A stretch of DNA of 64,000 nt from Leclercia adecarboxylata (GTDB taxonomy: Bacteria > Pseudomonadota > Gammaproteobacteria > Enterobacterales > Enterobacteriaceae). Shown here in pieces: positions 38,704-49,654 of the stretch. Every line of letters begins with the position of its first letter. The stretch's first letter is position 1. The stretch is from contig NZ_CP040889.1 of the NCBI RefSeq assembly GCF_006171285.1, positions 3,968,001 to 4,032,000 of the forward strand, given 5' to 3'. The position numbers and the translations under genes are program-made. The notes below the pieces were generated by a model. The model was not told the DNA's origin. It searched no databases and saw only the letters and a program-made list of their open reading frames with translations.

Positions 38704-39345
38704 CTACGCCTGGGTTTCCTGCCAGTCCGCCAGCGTATACAGCGTGGCGCCTTCCGCCGCCATGTCCATAAAGGCCTGGGCGCTGTCCTGACGCTGAATG
38801 TTCACCCCGCGACAGCCGTCGGTGATCACATTCACCCGGTAGCCCAGCTGCAACGCGTCCAGCACGGTAAACTTCACGCAGTAATCCGTCGCCAGCCCCA
38901 TCACAATCAGCTCCACAATCTCGTGATGACGCAGCCACTGATCCAGCCCGGTTTTCTGTCGGTGCCCGTTATCAAAAAAGGCGCTGTAGCTGTCGATGTT
39001 CGGGTTTTCTCCCTTCTGAAACACCGCGTCAATGGCTTTGCTGTTGAGCAGGGGATGCAGCTCTGCGCCTTCGCTGTGCTGCACGCAGTGATCGGGCCAG
39101 AAGGTTTGCGGCAGGCCGTCCAGCTCGCCCTGGGTAAAGGGCTCAACGTTATGCTGGCTGGCAAAGCTGCCGTGATCCGCCGGATGCCAGTCCTGGCTGG
39201 CAACCACCGCTTCGCCGCGTGCTTTACACCACCCGATCAGCGCGTTGGCAACATCTACCGTGCTGTCGCCTTCGGCTACCGCCAGCGCGCCGCCGGCGCA
39301 AAAATCATTTTGTAAATCGACCAGTAACAGGGCTCGTTGCTTCAT
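38704..39345 (-). CDS. pncA: Nicotinamidase PncA
   Basis: 213 residues. Catalytic Asp in LVDLQNDFCAGG, metal-site Asp/His in SQDWHPADHGSF, and the nucleophilic Cys in GLATDYCVKFTVLDA. Converts nicotinamide to nicotinate for NAD salvage. Nine bases downstream of ansA, the conserved ansA-pncA operon. Confidence 0.95.
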   Translation of the reverse strand: MKQRALLLVDLQNDFCAGGALAVAEGDSTVDVANALIGWCKARGEAVVASQDWHPADHGSFASQHNVEPFTQGELDGLPQTFWPDHCVQHSEGAELHPLLNSKAIDAVFQKGENPNIDSYSAFFDNGHRQKTGLDQWLRHHEIVELIVMGLATDYCVKFTVLDALQLGYRVNVITDGCRGVNIQRQDSAQAFMDMAAEGATLYTLADWQETQA

Positions 39346-39354
39346 AGGGGCTCC

Positions 39355-40371
39355 TTATTCGTCTGGCGTCAGTTCGCCACGCAGGTTTTGCATCATCGCG
39401 GTGCGGATCGCCTGCACATCCAGATCCTGACTGAGTAAGTAGTGAAGTTTAGTCAGCGTCGCCTCGACCGTCATATCGAACCCGCTGATCACCCCCGCAT
39501 GGGCCAGGGCGTTACCGGTGGCATAGCCGCCCATATTCACCTTGCCGGACATGCACTGGGTCAGGTTCACCACCACAATTCCACGGCTGCTCGCCTCCTG
39601 CAGCTCTTTCAGGAACTCACCGTTCTGCGGCGCATTGCCCACGCCGTAGGAGCGCAGGATCAGCGCCTTCACCGGCTGGCGCAGGAAGTTACGCACCACC
39701 TCGGCGGAGATGCCCGGATAGATTGTCACCACGCCGATGGGCTGCGGGGTAATCGGATGCACCACCAGCTCGCCGGAGGTATGCGGCGCTGGCGGCGTGC
39801 CGAGGCGGCGGATATGGATCCCCGCTTCCAGCAGCGGCGTAAGGTTCGGCGAGGCAAAGGCGTCAAAACCGTCGGCATGGGCTTTGGTGGTGCGGTTCCC
39901 GCGATAGAGCCGGTTGTTGAAGAACAGGCTCACTTCGTTAATCGGGAAGTTGGCCGCCACGTACAGGGAGTTGAGCAGGTTGATCTGCCCGTCGGAGCGC
40001 AGCTCCGCCAGCGGGATCTGCGACCCGGTGACGATCACCGGCTTGCTGAGGTTTTCCAGCATGAACGACAGCGCCGAGGCGGTAAACGCCATGGTGTCGG
40101 TGCCGTGCAGGATCACGAAGCCATCGTAGTCGTCGTAGTGCGCCTTGATGTCGTCAGCGATATGTTGCCAGTCTTCCGGGGTCATGTCGGAAGAGTCCAT
40201 CAGCGGATCGTATTCGTGGATGGTGAAGTCCGGCATCTCCGGGCGATGGAATTCGGGCATTAACGCCAGCTGGCGTTGCAGGTGGCCGGATACCGGAATG
40301 TAGCCATTTTCCGAGCGCTGCATACCGATGGTACCGCCGGTATAGGCCACATAAATTGATTTCTTTTGCAT
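39355..40371 (-). CDS. ansA: Cytoplasmic L-asparaginase I
   Basis: 338 residues, no signal peptide. Both catalytic threonine motifs are seen: YTGGTIGMQ near the N-terminus and LHGTDTMAFTASAL. Hydrolyses asparagine to aspartate and ammonia. Operon with pncA. Confidence 0.95.
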   Translation of the reverse strand: MQKKSIYVAYTGGTIGMQRSENGYIPVSGHLQRQLALMPEFHRPEMPDFTIHEYDPLMDSSDMTPEDWQHIADDIKAHYDDYDGFVILHGTDTMAFTASALSFMLENLSKPVIVTGSQIPLAELRSDGQINLLNSLYVAANFPINEVSLFFNNRLYRGNRTTKAHADGFDAFASPNLTPLLEAGIHIRRLGTPPAPHTSGELVVHPITPQPIGVVTIYPGISAEVVRNFLRQPVKALILRSYGVGNAPQNGEFLKELQEASSRGIVVVNLTQCMSGKVNMGGYATGNALAHAGVISGFDMTVEATLTKLHYLLSQDLDVQAIRTAMMQNLRGELTPDE

Positions 40372-40396
40372 GATGTTATGTTCGTTTGCTTCAAAG

Positions 40397-40425
40397 AAAA
40401 ATCCCCTCTTCGCAGAAGAGGGGAT
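40397..40425 (-). terminator. sppA terminator
   Basis: Perfect 11-bp stem ATCCCCTCTTC/GAAGAGGGGAT, three-base loop, T run on the minus strand. Confidence 0.88.
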
Positions 40426-40430
40426 GAGGA

Positions 40431-42287
40431 TTATCGTACGTTAGCGCAGGTGAGGCAGAACGCGTAGCGGTTTTGCGGATCGTTAAAGGCGGCCAGCTTG
40501 TCGCCCTCCGCTTTGACCGCTTTCGCCGCCGTGGCGACCGGGGCAGGCAGGTAAGCTTGCATCGCGTCCGGCAGCATGGCTTTTACCGAGCCGGAGAAGC
40601 TGTCCATCACCAGATCCATAAAGGTCGGCTCATCCTGATAGAAATCGATGTGCCACTGCTTCAGTTTCGCCAGCTCAGCGGCCTTCGCCACGGCATCGTC
40701 GAAGTCGCCCAGGTTATCCACCAGACCGTTGTTCTTCGCATCCTGGCCGGTCCAGACGTGACCCTGCGCAATCTGGTCGATCTGCTCCGGGGTTCGCTTA
40801 CGGGAGTCGGCCACCAGGGTGATAAAACGCTTATAGCCGTTCTCAATGCTGAGCTGCATCATCTGCGACACTTCCGGCGGCAGCGCCTTGGTTACGGAGA
40901 TGTCGGCCAGCGGTGAGGTGGCGACGCCGTCGGTGTGCACGCCCAGATAGTCAAGGCTGTTTTCGACGGTGTTAATCACCCCGAAGATGCCAATCGAGCC
41001 GGTGAGGGTGCTCGGGTTCGCCACGATGTAGTTCGCCGGGGTGGAGATCCAGTAGCCACCGGATGCCGCCATACCGCCCATCGAAACCACCACCGGCTTA
41101 CCGGCGGCGCGCGCGGCTGCCAGTTCAGCACGGATCACTTCTGATGCGCTGACGCTGCCGCCCGGGCTGTTGACCCGCAGGACGATGGCTTTCACTTTCG
41201 GATCGAGACGCGCGTCGCGGATCTGTGCGGCGGTGGTATCACCCCCGACGTTACCCGGCGTCTCTTCGCCATCCATAATCGCCCCGTTAGCAAAGACCAC
41301 GGCGATGCTGTCCCCGGTATCGGCCGGTTTTTTCGCCTGATAATCGTAGAAGCTGATGGCGCTGAAGTTCTTCTCCTCTTTGCTCCAGCCGAACTGTTTG
41401 GTCAGGGATTTTTCAACCTCGGCGCTGGAGCCCAGAGCATCCACCAGTTTGTTGTCCAGAGCATATTTCGCGGTATCGCCATCCACCTTACGCAGCCCGT
41501 CCAGCACGCCCTGCGCGCCCGGGAACACCTGCTCAGCGGTGATCTGACGGTTCGCGGCAACGGTGCTCAGGTAGTTCTGCCACAGCTCGCCAATCCAGCG
41601 GCTGTCCGCTTCACGGGCGGCAGGGGACATATCGTCGCGGATAAACGGCTCAACGGCGGATTTATAGGTCCCGACGCGGAAGACGTGGGTGGTGACCTTC
41701 AGCTTATCGAGCAGCGATTTGTAATAGAGGCCATTGGTGGCAAAGCCGTGCAGATCCACGCTGCCCTGCGGCGAAAGCCACACTTTGTTGGCAAAGCTCG
41801 CCAGATAGTACTGCCCCTGGCTGTAGTTATCGCCCACCGCAATCACCGGTTTGCCGCTGTCGCGGAACTCGCGCAGCGCTTTACCGATGTACTGCATTGA
41901 AGGCTGATCCGCCCCGGCAAAGTTTTTCAGATCCAGCACGATGCCGGTAATGTTGCGATCGTCCTTCGCCTGACGAATGGCGTCGACGATATCGAACAGC
42001 GAGTTCTCCTGCAGACGGTCGCTGGTAGCGCCAAACAGCTGGCGGCCCAGTACGCCAAGTCGATTGCTGGTGGACGGTTTATCCACTACCACGCCGGTAA
42101 TATCCAGCAGCAGCGCGCCGCGCCCGGCGTTCTGGCTCTGGCTGGTGGCGCTGAGGTGCATCCAGACACCGACGCAAACCATCACAATAAGGATGAAAAA
42201 GAGGTTCATCACCAGGTTGCGGACGAAATTAAGCAGTCGCCACGTCCATTTAAAAAAACCGGCAAGCAGTCGCCAGAGGGTTCGCAT
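40431..42287 (-). CDS. sppA: Signal peptide peptidase A (protease IV)
   Basis: 618 residues, as E. coli SppA. One N-terminal membrane anchor ([19 protein letters not shown]) and duplicated S49 domains. Catalytic Lys lies in [13 protein letters not shown], catalytic Ser in [12 protein letters not shown]. Degrades cleaved signal peptides in the inner membrane. Divergent from ydjA. Confidence 0.95.
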   Translation of the reverse strand: MRTLWRLLAGFFKWTWRLLNFVRNLVMNLFFILIVMVCVGVWMHLSATSQSQNAGRGALLLDITGVVVDKPSTSNRLGVLGRQLFGATSDRLQENSLFDIVDAIRQAKDDRNITGIVLDLKNFAGADQPSMQYIGKALREFRDSGKPVIAVGDNYSQGQYYLASFANKVWLSPQGSVDLHGFATNGLYYKSLLDKLKVTTHVFRVGTYKSAVEPFIRDDMSPAAREADSRWIGELWQNYLSTVAANRQITAEQVFPGAQGVLDGLRKVDGDTAKYALDNKLVDALGSSAEVEKSLTKQFGWSKEEKNFSAISFYDYQAKKPADTGDSIAVVFANGAIMDGEETPGNVGGDTTAAQIRDARLDPKVKAIVLRVNSPGGSVSASEVIRAELAAARAAGKPVVVSMGGMAASGGYWISTPANYIVANPSTLTGSIGIFGVINTVENSLDYLGVHTDGVATSPLADISVTKALPPEVSQMMQLSIENGYKRFITLVADSRKRTPEQIDQIAQGHVWTGQDAKNNGLVDNLGDFDDAVAKAAELAKLKQWHIDFYQDEPTFMDLVMDSFSGSVKAMLPDAMQAYLPAPVATAAKAVKAEGDKLAAFNDPQNRYAFCLTCANVR

Positions 42288-42452
42288 GTATTCTCCCTGT
42301 CCAGATAATTACCTGTCCGTCCACGCTGGACGGTGTTGTCGGGCTATCGTAATGACCCGACCGTCACTTGTCAGCAGGAATCGCCTGCTACGCTGTAACA
42401 AAATCTGCCGTCGTGTTAATTTTGAGTAAATTTCAAGACAGGAGTTAACCCA

Positions 42453-43004
42453 ATGGATGCACTCGAACTGCTTGTTAACCGTCGTAGCGCCTCGCGCCTG
42501 GCGGAGCCTGCTCCGGCTGGCGAACAGCTGGACAACATTCTTCGCGCCGGGATGCGCGCCCCTGATCACGGCACCTTACAGCCGTGGCACTTCTTTATCA
42601 TCGAGGGTGACGGACGCGATCGCTTCAGCACCCTGCTGGAAAAAGGCGCCATCGCTGCCAGCCAGGATGAGAAGGCGATTGAGAAAGCCCGCAACGCACC
42701 GTTCCGCGCCCCGATGATCATCGCCGTGGTCGCCAAATGCCAGCCGCAGCACAAAGTGCCGGTGTGGGAGCAGGAGATGTCTGCCGGTTGCGCGGTGATG
42801 GCGATGCAGATGGCGGCGGTTGCACAAGGCTACAACGGTATCTGGCGCAGCGGCGCGTTAACCGACAGCCCGGTGGTGCGTGAAGGCCTCGACTGCGGCG
42901 CAGACGATAAAATCGTCGGTTTCCTCTATCTGGGCACCCCGCAGCTCAAAGCCTCGACCACCGTTTCCGTGCCTGACACCGCGCCTTTCGTCACCCGATT
43001 CTGA
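42453..43004 (+). CDS. ydjA: Nitroreductase family protein YdjA
   Basis: 183 residues, FMN-dependent nitroreductase fold: [18 protein letters not shown] at the start, [17 protein letters not shown], and [20 protein letters not shown]. coli YdjA is 183 residues. Physiological substrate uncertain. An ACTGTCTG/CAGACAGT inverted repeat at 43019-43064 separates it from selD. Confidence 0.93.
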   Translation: MDALELLVNRRSASRLAEPAPAGEQLDNILRAGMRAPDHGTLQPWHFFIIEGDGRDRFSTLLEKGAIAASQDEKAIEKARNAPFRAPMIIAVVAKCQPQHKVPVWEQEMSAGCAVMAMQMAAVAQGYNGIWRSGALTDSPVVREGLDCGADDKIVGFLYLGTPQLKASTTVSVPDTAPFVTRF

Positions 43005-43121
43005 ACATCCTCATAAAAACTGTCTGGATCCTGAGCAAGCGCAGCAGAATTCAGACAGTCATACTTATCACTTAATGGAATGAGCGCTAACATAGTGCAA
43101 TTGTAATGAAAGGAGATTGTC

Positions 43122-44165
43122 ATGAGCGAGCAAGCCATTCGTTTAACGCAATACAGCCATGGAGCCGGTTGCGGTTGTAAAATTTCACCTAAAGTGCTGG
43201 AGACCATCCTGCACAGCGAGCAGGCGAAGTTTGTCGACCCGAACCTGCTTGTGGGCAATGAAACCCGCGACGATGCCGCCGTCTACGATCTGGGCAACGG
43301 CACCAGCATCATCAGCACCACCGATTTCTTCATGCCCATCGTCGACAACCCGTACGACTTCGGGCGCATCGCGGCCACCAACGCCATCAGCGATATTTTT
43401 GCCATGGGCGGCAAGCCGATCATGGCGATTGCGATCCTCGGTTGGCCGATTAATACCCTGGCCCCGGAGATCGCCCGGGAGGTGATCGAGGGTGGGCGTT
43501 TTGCCTGCCAGCAGGCGGGGATCGCCCTGGCGGGTGGCCACTCCATTGATGCCCCGGAGCCGATTTTCGGCCTGGCGGTCACGGGCGTGGTACCCACGGA
43601 ACGCGTCAAACGCAACAGCACCGCTGAAGCGGGCTGCAAGCTGTTCCTCACCAAGCCGCTGGGGATTGGCGTGCTCACCACCGCCGAGAAAAAATCACTG
43701 CTGCTGCCGGAGCACAAAGGGCTGGCGACGGAAGTGATGTGTCAGATGAACCTGGCCGGTGCCGCCTTTGCCAATATCGACGGCGTGAAGGCGATGACCG
43801 ACGTGACGGGCTTCGGGCTGCTGGGCCACCTCAGCGAAGTGTGTCAGGGCGCGGGCGTGCAGGCGCAGCTCTGGTATCAGGACATACCTAAACTGCCGGG
43901 CGTCGAAGCCTACATTACCCAGGGCGCTGTCCCGGGCGGAACACAGCGTAACTTCGCCAGCTACGGTCATCTGATGGGCGAGATGCCTGCCGAGTGGCGC
44001 GATCTGCTGTGCGATCCGCAGACCTCCGGCGGCCTGCTGCTGGCCGTAACCCCAGACGCCGAAGACGACGTCCGCGCGACAGCCGCCGAGTACGGTATCA
44101 CCCTCACCGCCATTGGCGAGCTGGTGACCGCCCGCGGCGGCCGTCCGATGATTGAGATCCGTTAA
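43122..44165 (+). CDS. selD: Selenophosphate synthase
   Basis: 347 residues. Active-site Cys17 and Lys20 in [17 protein letters not shown]/Mg site [16 protein letters not shown]. Makes selenophosphate for selenocysteine and selenouridine synthesis. Cys rather than Sec at position 17. Four bases before topB. Confidence 0.96.
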   Translation: MSEQAIRLTQYSHGAGCGCKISPKVLETILHSEQAKFVDPNLLVGNETRDDAAVYDLGNGTSIISTTDFFMPIVDNPYDFGRIAATNAISDIFAMGGKPIMAIAILGWPINTLAPEIAREVIEGGRFACQQAGIALAGGHSIDAPEPIFGLAVTGVVPTERVKRNSTAEAGCKLFLTKPLGIGVLTTAEKKSLLLPEHKGLATEVMCQMNLAGAAFANIDGVKAMTDVTGFGLLGHLSEVCQGAGVQAQLWYQDIPKLPGVEAYITQGAVPGGTQRNFASYGHLMGEMPAEWRDLLCDPQTSGGLLLAVTPDAEDDVRATAAEYGITLTAIGELVTARGGRPMIEIR

Positions 44166-44169
44166 TTCA

Positions 44170-46074
44170 ATGCGGTTATTTATTGCCGAAAAACCGAGCC
44201 TCGCCAGGGCGATTGCGGATGTTTTACCCAAACCGCATCGCAAGGGCGATGGCTATATTGAGTGCGGAAACGGGCAGGTGGTCACCTGGTGTATTGGCCA
44301 CCTGCTGGAGCAGGCCCAGCCGGACGCCTACGACAGCCGCTACGCGCGCTGGAATCTGAACGATCTCCCCATCGTGCCGGAAAAGTGGCAGCTGCAGCCG
44401 CGCCCGTCGGTGACCAAACAGCTGAACGTGATTAAGCGGCTGCTGAATGAGGCGACGGAAGTGATCCACGCCGGTGACCCGGACCGTGAAGGTCAGCTGC
44501 TGGTGGACGAAGTGCTGGATTACCTGAGTCTGGCCCCGGAAAAACGCCAGCAGGTGCAGCGCTGTCTGATTAACGATCTCAACCCGCAGGCGGTCGAGCG
44601 GGCCATTTCGCGTCTGCGATCCAACAGCGAGTTTGTCCCGCTGTGCGTCTCGGCGCTCGCCCGTGCCCGCGCCGACTGGCTGTACGGCATCAACATGACC
44701 CGCGCCTACACCATTCTCGGGCGTAACGCCGGGTATCAGGGTGTGCTCTCGGTGGGCCGGGTGCAGACCCCGGTGCTGGGGCTGGTAGTGCGTCGCGATG
44801 AGGAGATCGAGAACTTTGTCGCCAAAGACTTCTTCGAAGTGAAGGCCCACATCGTCACCCCGAAAGACGAACGCTTTACCGCCGTATGGCAGCCGAGCGA
44901 GGCCTGCGAACCCTATCAGGATGAAGAGGGGCGTCTGCTGCATCGTCCTCTGGCCGATCACGTGGTGACCCGCATCCAGGGTCAGCCCGCTGTGGTCACC
45001 AGCTATAACGATAAACGGGAATCAGAACCTGCGCCGCTGCCGTTCTCGCTTTCTGCTTTGCAGATTGAAGCGGCAAAACGCTACGGCCTGAGCGCGCAAA
45101 ACGTGCTCGATATCTGCCAGAAGCTGTATGAGACGCACAAGCTGATTACCTATCCGCGTTCCGACAGCCGCTACCTGCCGGAAGAGCATTTCGCCGGGCG
45201 TCACGCGGTACTGAACGCCATTGCCGCGCACGCTCCCGATTTGGTGCCGCAGCCGGTGGTCAACCCGGACACCCGCAACCGCTGCTGGGACGATAAAAAG
45301 GTGGATGCTCACCACGCCATCATTCCGACGGCGCGCAGCAGTTCCGTCAACCTGACGGATAACGAAGCGAAGGTCTATAACCTCGTGGCCCGCCAGTATC
45401 TGATGCAGTTCTGCCCGGATGCGGTGTTCCGCAAGTGCGTTATTGAGCTGGAGATCGCCAAAGGCAAGTTTATCGCTAAAGCCCGATTCCTCGCGGAAGC
45501 CGGGTGGCGCACGCTACTGGGCAATAAAGAGCGGGACGAGGAGAACGACGGTACGCCGCTGCCGGTGGTGGCGAAAAACGACGAGCTGCTGTGCGAGAAA
45601 GGCGAAGTGGTGGAGCGACAAACCCAGCCACCGCGCCACTTCACCGACGCCACAATCCTTTCTGCCATGACCGGGATCGCCCGCTTTGTGCAGGATAAAG
45701 ATCTGAAGAAGATCCTGCGCGCGACCGACGGGCTGGGAACGGAAGCGACCCGCGCTGGGATCATCGAGCTGCTGTTCAAACGCGGTTTTCTGCACAAGAA
45801 AGGGCGCTATATCCACTCGACGGATGCGGGCCGGGCGCTGATCCACTCTCTGCCGGAGATGGCCGCCAGACCGGACATGACCGCGCACTGGGAGTCGGTG
45901 CTGACGCAGATCAGCGAGAAGCAGTGTCGCTATCAGGACTTTATGCAGCCGCTGGTGGGGACGTTATTTGATTTGATCAACCAGGCGCGGAACACCTCGG
46001 TGAGAGATTTTCGCGGCATGGTGGCGCCGGGCGGCGACAAGAAGAAAAAGTTTAAGAAGAAGAGTGCGGCCTGA
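44170..46074 (+). CDS. topB: DNA topoisomerase III
   Basis: 634 residues from [20 protein letters not shown]; six codons upstream inside the selD end are not used. Toprim acidic motif [15 protein letters not shown]; active-site Tyr in [16 protein letters not shown]. The basic tail ([11 protein letters not shown]) is shorter than in E. coli (653 residues). Type IA enzyme decatenating DNA. Operon with selD. Confidence 0.95.
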   Translation: MRLFIAEKPSLARAIADVLPKPHRKGDGYIECGNGQVVTWCIGHLLEQAQPDAYDSRYARWNLNDLPIVPEKWQLQPRPSVTKQLNVIKRLLNEATEVIHAGDPDREGQLLVDEVLDYLSLAPEKRQQVQRCLINDLNPQAVERAISRLRSNSEFVPLCVSALARARADWLYGINMTRAYTILGRNAGYQGVLSVGRVQTPVLGLVVRRDEEIENFVAKDFFEVKAHIVTPKDERFTAVWQPSEACEPYQDEEGRLLHRPLADHVVTRIQGQPAVVTSYNDKRESEPAPLPFSLSALQIEAAKRYGLSAQNVLDICQKLYETHKLITYPRSDSRYLPEEHFAGRHAVLNAIAAHAPDLVPQPVVNPDTRNRCWDDKKVDAHHAIIPTARSSSVNLTDNEAKVYNLVARQYLMQFCPDAVFRKCVIELEIAKGKFIAKARFLAEAGWRTLLGNKERDEENDGTPLPVVAKNDELLCEKGEVVERQTQPPRHFTDATILSAMTGIARFVQDKDLKKILRATDGLGTEATRAGIIELLFKRGFLHKKGRYIHSTDAGRALIHSLPEMAARPDMTAHWESVLTQISEKQCRYQDFMQPLVGTLFDLINQARNTSVRDFRGMVAPGGDKKKKFKKKSAA

Positions 46075-46080
46075 GGAATT

Positions 46081-46156
46081 GCCGGGTGGCGGCTACGCCT
46101 TACCCGGCCTACAAAAGCACGAACCGTAGGCCGGGTAAGCGCAGCGCCACCCGGCA
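46081..46156. repeat. REP/BIME between topB and gdhA
   Basis: Two inverted REP units (GCCGGGTGGCGGCTACGCC and TAGGCCGGGTAAGCGCAGCG) between convergent genes. Confidence 0.88.
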
Positions 46157-46167
46157 CAGCCACAGAA

Positions 46168-47511
46168 TCAGATCACACCCTGACCCAACATCGCATCCGC
46201 CACTTTCACAAACCCGGCAATGTTCGCGCCGCGAACGTAGTTGGTCTGCTTCTCCTCGCCGCCGTACTCGACGCAGGCGTGGTGAATATCCAGCATAATG
46301 TGATGCAGACGCGCATCCACTTTCTCCGCTTTCCAGCCCATACGCGCGGCGTTTTGCGCCATCTCCAGACCTGAGGTTGCCACACCGCCGGCGTTCGCCG
46401 CTTTACCCGGTGCGAACAGCACGCCAGCCTGCAGGAACAGGTCGGTGGCTTCGATGGTGGTTGGCATGTTGGCCCCTTCGGCCACCGCTTTCACGCCGTT
46501 GGCGATCAGCTGGTGCGCGGCATCCACGTCCAGTTCGTTCTGGGTGGCGCACGGCAGGGCGATATCCACCGGTACGGCCCACGGCTGTTTGCCTTCCAGA
46601 TAGACCAGCCCGAACTCACGGGCATAATCGGCCACGCGGCCGTCGCGGCTGGCTTTGATCTCGCACAGGCGCGCCAGTTTTTCGGTAGTGAAGCCCGCTT
46701 CGTCAACCACGGTACCGCTGGAGTCAGAGGCGGTGATCACCCGTGCGCCCAGCTCCATCGCTTTCTCGATTGCGTACTGGGCCACGTTGCCGGAGCCGGA
46801 AACCGCAACCCGCATCCCGTCAAAGCTCATCCCGTGACGCTTCAGCATCGCTTCCGTGAAGTAGACCAGACCGTAGCCGGTGGCTTCCGGGCGGATCAGG
46901 CTGCCGCCGAAGGAGAGGCCTTTCCCGGTAAAGACGCAGGCGCTGTTGTTGGAGAGTTTTTTCATCATCCCGGCCATAAAGCCCACCTCGCGACCGCCAA
47001 CGCCGATATCCCCGGCCGGTACGTCGGTATCCGCGCCCAGGTGACGATAGAGTTCAGTCATCAGCGCCTGGCAGAAACGCATCACTTCGCCTTCGCTTTT
47101 GCCTTTCGGATCGAAATCGCTGCCGCCTTTACCGCCGCCCATAGGCAGGGTGGTCAGGGCATTTTTAAAGGTCTGTTCAAAGCCGAGGAACTTCAGGATC
47201 GACAGGTTCACCGACGGGTGGAAACGCATCCCGCCCTTGAACGGGCCAATCGCGGAGCTGAACTGCACGCGCCAGGCACGGTTGACCTGCACCTGATTGC
47301 GGTCATCGATCCATACCACGCGGAACTGGATCACGCGTTCAGGTTCAACCAGGCGCTCAAGCAGGGACATCTGACGATAGCGGGGGTTTTGTTCCAGGAA
47401 TGGCCAGAGGGTGGTCATTACTTCACGTACGGCCTGAGCAAATTCGCTCTGGTGCGGGTCACGCTGTTGAACACGATTCAAAAAGGATTCAAGGGAGCAA
47501 GCCTGGTCCAT
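46168..47511 (-). CDS. gdhA: NADP-specific glutamate dehydrogenase
   Basis: 447 residues, as E. coli GdhA. Glutamate-binding Lys in LPMGGGKGGSDFDPKG, hexameric family motif GDIGVGGREVGFMAG, nucleotide fold VAVSGSGNVAQYA. Assimilates ammonia into glutamate. Convergent with topB. Confidence 0.97.
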   Translation of the reverse strand: MDQACSLESFLNRVQQRDPHQSEFAQAVREVMTTLWPFLEQNPRYRQMSLLERLVEPERVIQFRVVWIDDRNQVQVNRAWRVQFSSAIGPFKGGMRFHPSVNLSILKFLGFEQTFKNALTTLPMGGGKGGSDFDPKGKSEGEVMRFCQALMTELYRHLGADTDVPAGDIGVGGREVGFMAGMMKKLSNNSACVFTGKGLSFGGSLIRPEATGYGLVYFTEAMLKRHGMSFDGMRVAVSGSGNVAQYAIEKAMELGARVITASDSSGTVVDEAGFTTEKLARLCEIKASRDGRVADYAREFGLVYLEGKQPWAVPVDIALPCATQNELDVDAAHQLIANGVKAVAEGANMPTTIEATDLFLQAGVLFAPGKAANAGGVATSGLEMAQNAARMGWKAEKVDARLHHIMLDIHHACVEYGGEEKQTNYVRGANIAGFVKVADAMLGQGVI

Positions 47512-47746
47512 AACTATAAGTTCCTCTTATATTAAAGATTGTTCTATTTGTTACAAATATATACATGTTGTTGTGTTTTTCGACTATACCACCCGATGGC
47601 CTTTTGAATGCAAGCGAAATTTCGCCGTCCAGATAAATTCATTAAACGCGCCAGGTCATAACAAAAAACGATGACCGGCGGGATTAAAGCTTCGGCCACT
47701 TTTTACCGTTATAGTGATTATCAGGACACAACAGGAAGAGACGTCT

Positions 47747-48022
47747 ATGAAGCGTATTGTGATGGCTGTTTTGCTTGGGGTTTTCTCGGCCGGCAGTCAG
47801 GCCGACCAGCGGTTTGGCACCGGCGTGGATGTGAATATCCCGCCGGAGATCTTCAGCTCCAGCGGTCAGCGTCCGCCGCCTTGCAACCAGTGCTGCATTT
47901 TTCAGGATCAGAACTATTCAGAAGGGGCGGTAGTAAAAGCCGAAGGGGTGCTGTTGCAGTGCCAGCGCGATCCTAATGCCCTGAGCACGAATCCGCTGGT
48001 GTGGCGTCGCGTAAGAGAATAA
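47747..48022 (+). CDS. ynjH: DUF1496 protein YnjH
   Basis: 91 residues from MKRIVMAVLLGVFSAGSQA; AGGAAGAG is upstream, and an earlier in-frame start at 47714 is not favoured. Signal peptide, then the DUF1496 core PPPCNQCCIFQDQNYSEGA with a Cys cluster and a final LLQCQRD. Probably periplasmic with disulfides. Ends inside nudG, tail to tail by 50 bp. Confidence 0.9.
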   Translation: MKRIVMAVLLGVFSAGSQADQRFGTGVDVNIPPEIFSSSGQRPPPCNQCCIFQDQNYSEGAVVKAEGVLLQCQRDPNALSTNPLVWRRVRE

Positions 48023-48398
48023 ACGCTTCAAGCAAAGGGATATCCGCCGGGGCGAGATCGTAATCCAGCGCCTCGCGCGGTGAACACCACACCAGCTGGC
48101 TGTGGTAGTGCGTTTGGGGTGCGCCGGTAAATTCCGGTACGTGCCAGGCGTGCAGATTGATGAGTCGCTGCGACACTTCCCGCTGATGGCTGGCGACGTA
48201 GCGGGCAGGGCGGGCTTCAATACCCAGCTCCTCGCGCAACTCACGCACCAGCGCGTCGGGCTGCGTCTCCCCGGTTTCCACTTTACCCCCGGCAAACTCC
48301 CACAGACCCGGCTGATCCGCATGCTCAGGGCGTTGCGCCAGTAAAATTTTGCCATCCCGTTCGAGAATAGCGCAGACAACATCGAGTGTTTTTAGCAT
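47973..48398 (-). CDS. nudG: Nudix pyrimidine (deoxy)nucleotide diphosphatase NudG
   Basis: 141 residues from MLKTLDVVCAILERDGKILL; a TTG three codons upstream is an alternative. Nudix box GGKVETGETQPDALVREL then REELGI is complete. E. coli NudG hydrolyses 5-hydroxy-CTP and oxidised purine nucleotides. The C-terminus overlaps ynjH. Confidence 0.93.
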   Translation of the reverse strand: MLKTLDVVCAILERDGKILLAQRPEHADQPGLWEFAGGKVETGETQPDALVRELREELGIEARPARYVASHQREVSQRLINLHAWHVPEFTGAPQTHYHSQLVWCSPREALDYDLAPADIPLLEAFILLRDATPADSCSGH

Positions 48399-48465
48399 GA
48401 TCGTCAATAATGGTTGAGAGAAAAAGAGTTAGGATCTGCGCACTTAACACGCCAGGGAGCATCCT

Positions 48466-49038
48466 GTGAAAGAGATACCGCCAGTCTGGGTTAAACCCAT
48501 CGAATCCATCCCCGCCATTCTAACGCCAGTCGCCTCGATGCAGAAAAAACATTATGGCGCGGTGCTTAATCCCCTGCGTTGGTGGGGACGCATGCCCCGG
48601 CTCTTCTGGCTGGTGGCGCTGTTTGTCGGCTTTCTGGAGCGTAAAAAATCGCCGCTCGAGCCGGTACTGCGATCGCTGCTGATGACCCGTATCTCGCAGA
48701 TCTGCCACTGCGCCTTTTGCATCGACGCCAACGCGTTGCGCCTGGCAGAACGCAGCGGCGGGCTGGATAAGGTGCAGGCGGTGGCGACATGGCGCGACAG
48801 CAGCCTGTTCAACGATAAAGAGCGCGCCGCGCTGGCCTATGCGGAGGCGGTGACCGCCACGCCGCCGAGGGTTGATGAGACCACCAAAGCGGCGCTGCGC
48901 CGTCACTTTGATGAGGAGGCGATCACCGAGATGACGGCCCTGATCGCTTTCCAGAATTTATCGGCCCGCTTTAACGCGGCGCTGGAGATCCCCTCGCAGG
49001 GATTATGTGCAGTGGCAGGAGAGAAACGCGATGCTTGA
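48466..49038 (+). CDS. ynjA: AhpD/CMD-family protein YnjA
   Basis: 190 residues, GTG start. Carboxymuconolactone decarboxylase-like fold with the redox CxxC motif ICHCAFCIDANALRLAER. Likely peroxidase or disulfide-linked activity. Overlaps ynjF by eight bases, so the two are coupled. Confidence 0.9.
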   Translation: MKEIPPVWVKPIESIPAILTPVASMQKKHYGAVLNPLRWWGRMPRLFWLVALFVGFLERKKSPLEPVLRSLLMTRISQICHCAFCIDANALRLAERSGGLDKVQAVATWRDSSLFNDKERAALAYAEAVTATPPRVDETTKAALRRHFDEEAITEMTALIAFQNLSARFNAALEIPSQGLCAVAGEKRDA

Positions 49039-49654
49039 CCGTCACCTTCACCCGCGCATCAAGCCGCTGCTTAACCGGCTGGTAACCACCCTTGATAAAC
49101 CGGGCATCACCCCGGACGGCATTACGTTGATTGGCTTTGCCATCGGGGTGCTGGCGCTGCCGTTTCTGGCGCAGGGCTGGTATCTGGCAGCGCTGGTGGT
49201 CATTGTGCTGAACCGTCTGCTTGACGGGCTGGACGGGGCGCTGGCCCGGCGGCGCGGGCTGACCGATGCCGGCGGTTTTCTCGATATCTCTCTCGACTTC
49301 CTGTTCTACGCCCTGGTGCCCTTTGGTTTTGCCCTCGCCGATCCTGTCCATAACGCGCTGCCCGCCGCCTGGCTGCTGTTTGCCTTTATCGGCACCGGGA
49401 GCAGTTTTCTGGCGTTTGCGGCGCTGGCCGCGAAGCATGAGATTGATAATCCGGGCTATGCCCATAAGTCGTTTTACTATCTGGGGGGCCTGACGGAGGG
49501 GACGGAAACGCTACTGCTGTTTCTGCTTTTTTGCCTGTTCCCGGCGTATTTCGGCTGGCTGGCGTGGGTGTTTGGCGCGTTGTGCTGGCTCACCACCGCA
49601 ACGCGCATCTGGAGCGGGTATCTGACGCTGAAAAACGTTCAGCGCCAGCCGTGA
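49031..49654 (+). CDS. ynjF: CDP-alcohol phosphatidyltransferase family protein YnjF
   Basis: 207 residues from MLDRHLHPRIKPLLNRLVTT (the frame opens earlier, inside ynjA). Signature DGLDGALARR, eight residues, then GGFLDISLD (DGxxAR...GxxxDxxxD) is complete. Several membrane helices. Expected to transfer a phosphatidyl group from a CDP-alcohol; the substrate is unknown. Confidence 0.92.
   Translation: MLDRHLHPRIKPLLNRLVTTLDKPGITPDGITLIGFAIGVLALPFLAQGWYLAALVVIVLNRLLDGLDGALARRRGLTDAGGFLDISLDFLFYALVPFGFALADPVHNALPAAWLLFAFIGTGSSFLAFAALAAKHEIDNPGYAHKSFYYLGGLTEGTETLLLFLLFCLFPAYFGWLAWVFGALCWLTTATRIWSGYLTLKNVQRQP

Noticed and set aside
43019..43064. Inverted repeat between ydjA and selD as a SECIS or riboswitch
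   Set aside because: Bacterial SECIS elements lie inside coding regions after UGA; this is a simple ACTGTCTG/CAGACAGT stem without T run, so no specific role can be claimed.
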